Shown in pieces: positions 1 through 5,334 of a DNA stretch of 7,086 nt; the stretch's first letter is position 1; each line of letters opens with the position of its first letter. The notes beneath the pieces are model-generated. The model saw nothing but the letters and a program-made list of their open reading frames with translations. It did not search any database and was not told the origin of the DNA. The translations under genes were made by a program, and so were the position numbers. Location: positions 1 through 7,086 of the forward strand of contig CANHEC010000117.1 of the NCBI GenBank assembly GCA_947459455.1. Reading direction: 5' to 3'. This DNA comes from Chitinophagaceae bacterium. GTDB taxonomy: Bacteria > Bacteroidota > Bacteroidia > Chitinophagales > Chitinophagaceae.

Positions 1-1620
1 AATCAATATTTGGCTATCGTGACAAAAACATACGACGACGTGCGTTTGGTGGGAGCGCCGCCAAGTGAAATCGGCAAGTTTGGCGGCGATACCGACAACT
101 GGGAATGGCCCCGCCATACCGGCGATTTCAGCATCTTCAGGGTGTACATGGGTAAAGACGGCAAGCCTGCTGCGTATAGCGCCGATAACGTTCCCTTTAA
201 ATCCCGCTACTTTTTGCCCATCAGCCTCAAGGGCATCAAAGAGGGCGACTTCAGCATGATCTTCGGCTACCCCGGCAGTACCAACCGTTTTGAAACTTCG
301 TACGGTATCAAGCTCGCTACCGACATCAAGAACCCGGCTTATGTGTACATGCGGGATATTCGGCTGAAAGCCATGTTTGAGGAAATGAAAAAGGATGCCG
401 GCGTGAAACTGCAGCTGGCCAGCAACTTTGCCAGCCTGGCCAACTACTGGAAGTTTTACGACGGTGAAACCAAGCAGCTGCTGAAGTACGATGTGTACGG
501 CACCAAGAAAGCCCAGGAAGATGCGCTGGCCGCCTGGATAAAGACAAACAACAAAACCGAGTACGCCAACCTGTTTGCCAACTACGAGCGGGCCTACAAA
601 GCCTGGGAGCCCTATGCCAAACACAAAGAGTACTACGAGCAGGGAATCACCGGTCCCTCGGTCATCAAGTTCGCCAACCGGCTGGAGCAGGCCGAACGCT
701 TTCTCACCAAAGGCGGCGGCGATGCCAAAAAAGCGGTGGCCGACCTGGAGAAAGCCCGTACCGACCTGCTGAAAGAATTGAACCGCCCCAGCGAGCAGCA
801 AATGCTGTGGCAGCTGGTCAAGGCTTTTTACAAAGACATCAACCCCGATCAGCAGCCGGTGCTTTTTTACAACCTCATCAAGCAAAGCTTTGGCAGCCTC
901 AACGACGATAATACCTGGAAAACATGGGCAGCATCGGCCTTTGCCAACAGCATGCTGCTGGACGATGCCAAGTGGAGCAAATGGTCCGCCAACCCCGATG
1001 CGGGCACCCTGCAAAATGATCCGCTGTACCTGACGGCCAAAAGCTACCGCGAAAACTGGAACAAGTACAAGCCCCAGCTCGATGCCTTTAATGGCGCCCT
1101 GAGCGAACTGGGTCACCTGTACCTGAAGGCCTACCGCGAAGCCAACCCCAAAAAGCTGATGTACCCCGATGCCAACTTCAGCATGCGCACCTCTTACGGT
1201 CAGGTAAAAGCTTATCGCCCCCGCGATGGCGTGCGGTACGATTTTGTGACCACCTCGGCCGGCCTGCTGGAGAAGTACAAGCCCGGCGATTATGAATTTG
1301 ACCTGCCTGCCCGCCAGGTAGAACTGCTGCGCAAAAAGGACTTTGGCCAATATGCCGATCCGGTGCGCAAAGACCTGATTGTCGGTTTCATCACCTCAGA
1401 TGACATCACGGGTGGCAACAGTGGCTCACCTGTCATCAATGGCAATGGCGAGCTCATCGGCCTGGCCTTCGATGGCAACTACGAAGCACTGAGCCATAAA
1501 ATCAATTTCGATAAGGACCTCTGCCGCACCATCGTGGTAGATATCCGCTACGTACTGTGGTGTGTAGACAAGCTGGGCGGTGCCAGCCAGCTTATCAAAG
1601 AATTGAAGCTGGTGAAGTAG
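1..1620 (+). CDS. dpp7: S46 family dipeptidyl-peptidase, DPP7-type (5' end outside window)
   Basis: This is a periplasmic serine exopeptidase that removes dipeptides from peptide N-termini. The frame is open from base 1, so the start, signal peptide and catalytic His lie upstream; about 180 of roughly 720 residues are missing, judged by the family's length. The nucleophile motif GGNSGSP has its Ser codon at 1420-1422. The catalytic Asp is probably that of HTGDFS (124-126), because its 432-residue distance from the Ser fits characterised S46 enzymes. Residues known in DAP BII to hold the substrate N-terminus are all present at the expected spacing: Asn-Trp of DTDNWEW (97-102), Asn at 442-444, and the Asp of AFDGN. 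Eighteen residues after the Ser is Gly (FDGN), as in DPP7 enzymes that prefer hydrophobic P1 residues; DPP11 (Asp/Glu at P1) has Arg there. The C-terminus is intact and ends in TAG. The gene is convergent with the lipoprotein gene downstream. The S46 assignment is very secure; the DPP7 subtype is fairly secure. Confidence 0.95.
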   Translation, partial: NQYLAIVTKTYDDVRLVGAPPSEIGKFGGDTDNWEWPRHTGDFSIFRVYMGKDGKPAAYSADNVPFKSRYFLPISLKGIKEGDFSMIFGYPGSTNRFETSYGIKLATDIKNPAYVYMRDIRLKAMFEEMKKDAGVKLQLASNFASLANYWKFYDGETKQLLKYDVYGTKKAQEDALAAWIKTNNKTEYANLFANYERAYKAWEPYAKHKEYYEQGITGPSVIKFANRLEQAERFLTKGGGDAKKAVADLEKARTDLLKELNRPSEQQMLWQLVKAFYKDINPDQQPVLFYNLIKQSFGSLNDDNTWKTWAASAFANSMLLDDAKWSKWSANPDAGTLQNDPLYLTAKSYRENWNKYKPQLDAFNGALSELGHLYLKAYREANPKKLMYPDANFSMRTSYGQVKAYRPRDGVRYDFVTTSAGLLEKYKPGDYEFDLPARQVELLRKKDFGQYADPVRKDLIVGFITSDDITGGNSGSPVINGNGELIGLAFDGNYEALSHKINFDKDLCRTIVVDIRYVLWCVDKLGGASQLIKELKLVK

Positions 1621-1671
1621 CACACTGTTTCGGCTCCATTTTGCAGCGGCTGCTTTGGTTTTCATGCCAGG

Positions 1672-1689
1672 GCAGCCGTTGCTGCTTTT
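1672..1689 (+). terminator. Weak possible terminator after the S46 peptidase
   Basis: GCAGC (1672-1676), loop CGTT and GCTGC (1681-1685) form a 5-bp GC-rich hairpin followed by TTTT (1686-1689). It lies about 50 bp after the peptidase stop. The stem and T run are short, so it may be inactive; the stronger candidate is at 1901-1935. Confidence 0.22.
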
Positions 1690-1771
1690 GCCCAATTGAG
1701 AGCTGATAATCAGCGCCAAAAATCGGGGAATATGGGGCTCTCAACTGTGGTGCAAAGTCCGGCAGGTGTTC

Positions 1772-1837
1772 GGGCTGTCGGCACTACGCCGCCCCGCTGG
1801 CGCGGCAGGCGGGGTAGTGTCCTCCATCCCGCAGCCC
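1772..1837. repeat. Nested GC-rich palindrome, REP-like candidate
   Basis: Three nested inverted-repeat arms are visible: GGGCTG (1772-1777) with CAGCCC (1832-1837), CACTA (1782-1786) with TAGTG (1815-1819), and CCCCGC (1792-1797) with GCGGGG (1809-1814), around an 11-nt loop. A compact alternative hairpin, CCGC-TGGC-GCGG (1794-1805), sits in the centre. The element lies between two converging genes, which is typical of intergenic palindromic repeats. Only one copy is in the window, so calling it a dispersed repeat is an inference. Confidence 0.45.
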
Positions 1838-1900
1838 ATCAGCCGCAGTGCATCACCCGCCAGGTAGCGCTACCCGCCCATCACGCCCACTAAAAAAGAT

Positions 1901-1935
1901 AAAGGCCCCAACTAAAGCTGAGGCCTTTTTTCTTT
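1901..1935. terminator. Bidirectional intrinsic terminator
   Basis: AAAGGCC (1901-1907) pairs with GGCCTTT (1922-1928) across a 14-nt loop. On the + strand the stem runs into TTTCTTT. On the - strand it runs into ATCTTTTTT, complementary to 1892-1900. It lies 281 bp beyond the + strand peptidase stop and about 155 bp beyond the - strand lipoprotein stop, so it can serve both converging genes. Confidence 0.6.
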
Positions 1936-2089
1936 AACCCTGAAACAAACCCTCCGGTTCGTCTCCTTTTTTGAGATTGGAATCCGGAACAATATGGTAT
2001 CGATCGTGCTGCGATCGTGGTAAGTGCTGCAAAAAGTGGGTTAGTAAGTGCGGTGTGGGTAGGTGGTGGTGGTAATGAAATAGCTGTTA

Positions 2090-3478
2090 TTAGTTGCACG
2101 GCCCCGATGAGGCACCTGCTTTTTTGCTCACGTTGGTTTCTACTTTGCTGGCCAGCGGCGAGTTAGACACCTTCAGGTCTATCAGCGACTTGTATACGCC
2201 GTTGGGCGACCAGGGGATGTTGACCAGCTCGGTAGGATTGAGCGGATTGACGCCCATGGTGGCAATCGAACCCAGCGTACCGGGGCGCACGGCATTCAGA
2301 CAGGTGCCCACAAAATTGGCGCAGTTGAAGCCGTCTATTTCGTAGCGCATGGTCGAGTTGAAGCGCAGTTGGTTCAGCAGCGCCTTGAATTCGGCAGCGT
2401 TCCAGCCATCCAGCGTCAGCGAGGCGTTGAATTCGCGGGTGTTACCAAATTCGCCGTCGTTGGCTATTTTGCTGGTCACGGGGTTCAGCGTCAGACTCTT
2501 AAAGCCCGATGACGGGTAAAAGCCCAGCGTTTGCGTTACCGATTGGTTGCCGTTGCTCTTCGTCAGCGTCATGAATACGTGACCTACACTCAGGCCAGTG
2601 GCTCCCACGTTGATCAGCGAGTTGGGGTTGGCATCTACCGGTATATCCACCATTATTTTGATAGAAAAATTGGCGCCGGCGTCGGGAATATTGTCGAAGC
2701 ACTTCAGGTACTCGTTCAGGTTCACCATGTCGGCCTGGTCGCTTTCATCCATTTCCCATTCTATCACCTCGGTCAGCAGGCTGTTCGAGCCGCCGCCGTC
2801 TGGTACATACAAGGGGTCCAGATAATCCAGGATACCGTTGTTGAGGCTGCCGGTGCCGCCATTGGTACTTACCCCAAACATGCCAGCCATCATATAAGCT
2901 ACGTCGCCGCTGATGGCGCCACCTGCCGAACCATCGCTATAAGTGCCTACTATAGTAATAAGAGGAAGGGTACCGCCAGGTGCTACCAGCGATTTACGGT
3001 CAGCATTGCGTCCTTCATTGTTGCGAGCCTTGTTGTTGCGCAGGTCATACTCGGTCCACTTGCGCTTCTGAAAGTCGTAATTACGAACCAATTCGGGCAG
3101 GCCGCGTTTGCCACGCTTTATGGCATACTTAATATCGTTGCGGAAAAAGGTCGTTGGCTTGCCTCTTTCCATATTTACCAGTAAAAACTTGAAATTGTGG
3201 TCGTCGCTGCTGCGCAGCGGAATCTTCACAGCAATCATGTTGCTGTTTTTCCGGATAATGGAAAACTTGTTCCAGTCTAGGTCAACAAGCGTACGCAGGT
3301 CGAGGTTACGACCCAAATGCATCCGCACGTTTTCCCTGGCCTGCCTTTCCGGACTGGTTAATTTTTCTTGATAAGCTGCCGCTTTGTCACCTCCGGGGTT
3401 AGCCGGATCAGAAACTATTTTCTCCTTCGAACACGCTGCAGCCAGCAAAACCAGTAATACTACTGCTACCCTTTGCAT
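2090..3478 (-). CDS. Lipoprotein with C-terminal permuted papain-like (LRAT/YiiX-type) domain
   Basis: This 462-residue protein has no established function. I chose the ATG at 3476-3478 because it begins a lipoprotein signal peptide (MQRVAVVLLVLLAAAC, lipid Cys16); the frame extends upstream to 3559, but that would bury the signal and run through the promoter block. Residues about 50-180 form a domain shared with the neighbouring lipoprotein: LDW at 67-69, FLLVN at 98-102, LVRN at 130-133, LPLITIVG at 171-178. A Gly/Asn/Ser-rich linker follows. Residues about 260-430 contain GHVFMTLT (His300), GFYPSSG, then GFNCANFVGTCLNAV (Cys386), and the protein ends GPCN. A His before an Asn-Cys-x-x-Phe motif is the order seen in circularly permuted papain-like hydrolases and acyltransferases (LRAT, YiiX/YaeF). 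Similar proteins ending in GPCN occur, as I recall, as uncharacterised Bacteroidota proteins. Expected site is the periplasmic or surface face of a membrane. Lipoprotein: high confidence; fold: moderate; activity: unknown. Confidence 0.85.
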   Translation of the reverse strand: MQRVAVVLLVLLAAACSKEKIVSDPANPGGDKAAAYQEKLTSPERQARENVRMHLGRNLDLRTLVDLDWNKFSIIRKNSNMIAVKIPLRSSDDHNFKFLLVNMERGKPTTFFRNDIKYAIKRGKRGLPELVRNYDFQKRKWTEYDLRNNKARNNEGRNADRKSLVAPGGTLPLITIVGTYSDGSAGGAISGDVAYMMAGMFGVSTNGGTGSLNNGILDYLDPLYVPDGGGSNSLLTEVIEWEMDESDQADMVNLNEYLKCFDNIPDAGANFSIKIMVDIPVDANPNSLINVGATGLSVGHVFMTLTKSNGNQSVTQTLGFYPSSGFKSLTLNPVTSKIANDGEFGNTREFNASLTLDGWNAAEFKALLNQLRFNSTMRYEIDGFNCANFVGTCLNAVRPGTLGSIATMGVNPLNPTELVNIPWSPNGVYKSLIDLKVSNSPLASKVETNVSKKAGASSGPCN

Positions 3479-3493
3479 GGCTTGAAATTTTAC

Positions 3494-3543
3494 CAAAACA
3501 AACGCATAACATGCATTCGAAAATTTGACAAATGTCAAAATCG
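3494..3543 (-). promoter_or_regulatory. Promoter block of the longer lipoprotein gene with a Crp/Fnr-type dyad
   Basis: Read on the - strand, this 50-bp block matches the one at 4507-4556 at 39 of 50 positions and ends 15 nt before the ATG. It contains the dyad TTTGACA-TT-TGTCAAA (3524-3539; core TTGAC-N4-GTCAA), the 5-4-5 architecture of Fnr-type sites. Further downstream, TGCGTTTG (3499-3506) resembles the Bacteroidota -7 box TAnnTTTG, with one fixed position different. The dyad then sits about where a -33 element or class II activator site would be. Function is inferred from conservation and position. Confidence 0.6.
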
Positions 3544-3591
3544 TGTGGAAAAGCGCCACCAGCCAGCCTCAACCCAGTGTTTTAACACTAA

Positions 3592-3720
3592 ATAGAGGCC
3601 ACGAATGGTGATCGAACAGTAAAAATAGACCTGGAAACCCAGCCACGGGTGCCCGAAGGCGGCAGATACCGTTTCCTGAACACAGGTCAGACTAACCACT
3701 GGATGATATGGTCAGCATAA
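3592..3720 (+). pseudogene. Possible orphan 3' gene fragment
   Basis: A frame open for 42 codons ends at TAA (3718-3720) and is preceded by a stop at 3589-3591. It has no plausible start; its only ATG is near the end. The translation is protein-like, with segments such as KIDLETQPRVPEGGRYRFLN and ending NHWMIWSA, mixed polar and aromatic residues and ordinary codons. It looks like the last strand-rich part of a secreted or enzyme domain whose 5' portion is gone. I do not recognise the family. It could also be a chance frame. Confidence 0.35.
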
Positions 3721-3789
3721 AGTTTCAGATAATGGATTGTAAGTGTTGATGTTGGGTGAGAGGTGAAGAGATAGTTGTTTGATTATCAA

Positions 3790-4488
3790 TTAGTTAAGTA
3801 ATTCCCGCGCCATGAGTGGCCGACTGTTTTCCTGTGGTCGCCAGCCTTGCAGCGGGTCATAATACAGTACGCCGGAGGCTTCACGCTTTTCCAGATCATC
3901 GTACTCCAGCATTTCCTCAAAACCGAGCACTGCCGCCAATATGTAGGTATCGATCTGTGTCATTTTGGCACCTTCCGAGGCCGTTTCACCTGCGTTGGGC
4001 CTGAAAATACCAGTGAGCGTAACCAGGGGCAGCCTCAGGCCGGCACTCACGAGGGCAGCAGGTAGCAGCGATGCCGCAGCCGATCGTTCTCGTACCAGCT
4101 GGCCGCGGGTGCTATAGGATAGGTGCTTGCCGCTTTGCAGGTGATGGTTTTTGACCAGCACCGGGTACTTGCCCCCGTGCAGGTCTTCGTACATCACCTC
4201 ATTGGCATACACATCGCCTACAGTATCCCCCGATACGTTTACCAGCAAAAACCGATAACTATTAGCGGTAAAAGCGGACAGGCTCACATGGTAGGCCAAC
4301 ACCTCGTTGGTACTGGAGGCTACCGGCACGCTTTGGTTCCAGTCTATCTGCTGATAATCGGCGGCGGGTAGAACCGCTTTTACAGCTGCTTTCACCTTGC
4401 TGAGTACCGGTGCTTCCTGATGCGATACAAACTCTTTATGACAAGCCGTGCAGAGCAGTAAAACAAGTGAGGCAACCAGTGTGCGCAT
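3790..4488 (-). CDS. Short lipoprotein paralog of the upstream-coordinate neighbour, lacking the papain-like domain
   Basis: This 232-residue protein of unknown function starts at ATG 4486-4488 with a lipoprotein signal (MRTLVASLVLLLCTAC, lipid Cys16, the same position as in its neighbour). Colinear motifs show it is a paralog of the 462-residue lipoprotein at 2090-3478: IDW at 48-50, FLLVN at 80-84, LVKN at 111-114, LPLVTLTG at 153-160, YDPL at 210-213. Spacings between the first four motifs differ by only one residue between the two proteins. It stops at the point where the neighbour's His/Cys domain would begin. Reading past the TAA gives 25 unrelated codons, so a single nonsense mutation does not explain the short length. 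It has its own copy of the shared promoter block and lies 156 bp after the Crp-like regulator gene on the same strand. It may be a ligand-binding, partner or inhibitory version of its neighbour (inference). Confidence 0.85.
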   Translation of the reverse strand: MRTLVASLVLLLCTACHKEFVSHQEAPVLSKVKAAVKAVLPAADYQQIDWNQSVPVASSTNEVLAYHVSLSAFTANSYRFLLVNVSGDTVGDVYANEVMYEDLHGGKYPVLVKNHHLQSGKHLSYSTRGQLVRERSAAASLLPAALVSAGLRLPLVTLTGIFRPNAGETASEGAKMTQIDTYILAAVLGFEEMLEYDDLEKREASGVLYYDPLQGWRPQENSRPLMARELLN

Positions 4489-4506
4489 GCTTTGCTTTTA
4501 CAGACT

Positions 4507-4556
4507 CAAAGCAAATGCAAAACACCCATTCAAAAATTTGTCTTACATCAAAATCG
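4507..4556 (-). promoter_or_regulatory. Promoter block of the short lipoprotein gene
   Basis: This is the second copy of the block at 3494-3543 (39/50 identical on the - strand), ending 18 nt before the ATG versus 15 nt in the other gene. The dyad is degraded here to TTGAT-GTAA-GACAA, keeping one good half-site. TGCATTTG (4512-4519) is in the -7-like position. Conservation at equal distance from two paralogous starts supports a shared promoter or operator, though recent duplication alone would also leave similarity. Confidence 0.55.
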
Positions 4557-4585
4557 CTGCTTGCTATTTGTCAAAAAATGAGTGC

Positions 4586-4626
4586 TTTTTGCGCAATGTC
4601 AAATACGTTTTTTGCGCAATGTCAAA
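4586..4626. repeat. Two tandem copies of an 18-bp repeat upstream of the short lipoprotein gene
   Basis: TTTTTGCGCAATGTCAAA occurs at 4586-4603 and again at 4609-4626, a 23-bp period or roughly two helical turns. Each copy contains the palindrome TTGCGCAA and ends in TGTCAAA, the same heptamer that forms a dyad arm at 3533-3539. A third TGTCAAA lies at 4569-4575. The array sits between the regulator stop and the short lipoprotein promoter, so it may be a cluster of operator half-sites. In transcripts each copy could also form a weak TTTTTG/CAAAAA hairpin. Confidence 0.65.
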
Positions 4627-4644
4627 AAGTGTAGTTGCGAATTA

Positions 4645-5214
4645 TCAAATCTTCTCTGATCTAATACGGCTAAGGGTTTCAAGGTTCACACCAATGAATG
4701 TGGCGATATCGCCAAGCCTTGCACGCTGCGTAATATCGGGGTGCTTATCAAGCAGGTAATGATACTTTTCTTTTGAGGTTCTTTTGCGTAGCATATACAA
4801 GCGTTCTTCGCTCATTACATAGTACTTTTCTGTGAGCACTCGGCCGCATACATTAAACTCCGGAAAGTGCATGTAGGCATATTGCAAATCTTCGTACGAA
4901 ATAGCATGTACAGATACTTTCTCCAGCGCCTCAATCACTTCATTGGAAGGTGTTTGGCTGAAGAAGCTGGCAACAGAGATGATGACGTCTCCTTCCTTCA
5001 TGAACCAGGAGGTAATCTTTTCGCCGTCTTTGTAGTAGTAAGAACGCACCATGCCCTTCTCAATAAAAGCGATGAAGCTGCTCACCTGGCCTTCCTTCAG
5101 CAACAATTCGCCCGGTTCGTAGGTCCGGTTTTCCAGTTTGGCATTCAAAAACTCCAGCAAACCGTCTGAGAGTGGGACAATGGAGTTGAGTAGTTGGATA
5201 AGTTGATTATTCAT
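4645..5214 (-). CDS. Crp/Fnr-superfamily transcriptional regulator
   Basis: This 189-residue protein has the length usual for Bacteroidota Crp-like regulators. Residues about 10-110 match a cyclic-nucleotide-binding-like beta roll (YEPGELLLKEGQ at 32-43, IEKGMVRSYY at 51-60, GDVIIS at 75-80, SFFSQTPSNEVIEALE at 83-98). A long helix follows, then a C-terminal helix-turn-helix (RARLGDIATFIGVNLETLSR at 164-183). I chose ATG 5212-5214; the frame runs up to 5247, but the extra 11 codons would cover the palindrome at 5226-5237. The phosphate-binding cassette lacks the Arg used by E. coli CRP to bind cAMP, and there is only one Cys (123), so it is neither a clear cAMP receptor nor an Fe-S Fnr; the ligand is unknown. 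It is divergent from the thioredoxin-like gene and precedes the short lipoprotein gene on the same strand. Fnr-like dyads in the lipoprotein promoters make those genes candidate targets (inference). Confidence 0.93.
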   Translation of the reverse strand: MNNQLIQLLNSIVPLSDGLLEFLNAKLENRTYEPGELLLKEGQVSSFIAFIEKGMVRSYYYKDGEKITSWFMKEGDVIISVASFFSQTPSNEVIEALEKVSVHAISYEDLQYAYMHFPEFNVCGRVLTEKYYVMSEERLYMLRKRTSKEKYHYLLDKHPDITQRARLGDIATFIGVNLETLSRIRSEKI

Positions 5215-5225
5215 CACACGCTCTA

Positions 5226-5237
5226 TTTTGATCAAAA
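5226..5237. promoter_or_regulatory. Palindrome in the divergent promoter region of the regulator
   Basis: TTTTGATCAAAA is a perfect 12-bp palindrome ending 11 bp before the regulator ATG, in the 120-bp gap to the divergent thioredoxin-like gene. With one extra A it extends to CTA/TAG flanks. It contains TTGAT and ATCAA overlapping rather than spaced by 4 bp, so it is not a standard Fnr site. Autoregulation is possible but unproven. Confidence 0.35.
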
Positions 5238-5334
5238 ATAGGTGCAACTTTTATCAATGGCTACTATTCATCCTTCCTTAACTACCCACCCTGTAATTTT
5301 ACCTGCCTGCATTTCATGTAATCGCTTCAGAACC

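Larger units (their letters stand above)
1621..2089. other. Convergent intergenic region without a credible gene
   Basis: These 469 bp separate the stops of two converging genes. I see no tRNA, rRNA or convincing CDS. From left to right it holds a weak hairpin with a short T run (1672-1689), a perfect dyad GCTGAT-A-ATCAGC (1702-1714), a large nested GC-rich palindrome (1772-1837), a 12-bp palindrome GGTAGCGCTACC (1863-1874), a strong bidirectional terminator candidate (1901-1935), and a short direct repeat CGATCGTG (2001-2008 and 2012-2019). The density of dyads suggests termination or repeat-element function rather than coding. Confidence 0.7.
3479..3789. other. Intergenic region between the paralogous lipoprotein genes
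   Basis: These 311 bp hold the promoter block of the longer lipoprotein gene (3494-3543), a separate dyad AGTGTT-TT-AACACT (3576-3589), and a short + strand open frame resembling the end of a lost gene (3592-3720). The remaining 3721-3789, just past the shorter lipoprotein's stop, is AT-rich and shows no clear terminator. Confidence 0.6.

Noticed and set aside
1696..1893. 65-codon + strand frame in the convergent intergenic region
   Set aside because: It spans the nested palindrome; its Arg/Pro/His-rich translation reflects the GC-rich arms rather than a protein.
1975..2157. Startless + strand frame with a Gly/Ala/Val-rich, bacteriocin-like stretch around 2000-2090
   Set aside because: A stop at 1972-1974 and no ATG precede it, and it runs into the 3' end of the opposite lipoprotein gene. 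The resemblance is only compositional.
2531..3184. 217-codon + strand open frame opposite the long lipoprotein gene
   Set aside because: It lies wholly inside a gene with a clear signal peptide and paralog; its translation shows no domain or signal, so it is an antisense shadow.
3479..3559. Upstream-extended start for the long lipoprotein (ATG at 3559)
   Set aside because: It would place 27 residues before the lipoprotein signal and translate the conserved promoter block.
4586..4626. CRISPR array
   Set aside because: Only two repeat units with a 5-bp spacer and no cas genes; better explained as regulatory tandem repeats.
4645..5214. True oxygen-sensing Fnr
   Set aside because: The protein has a single cysteine and no N-terminal cysteine cluster to hold a 4Fe-4S centre.
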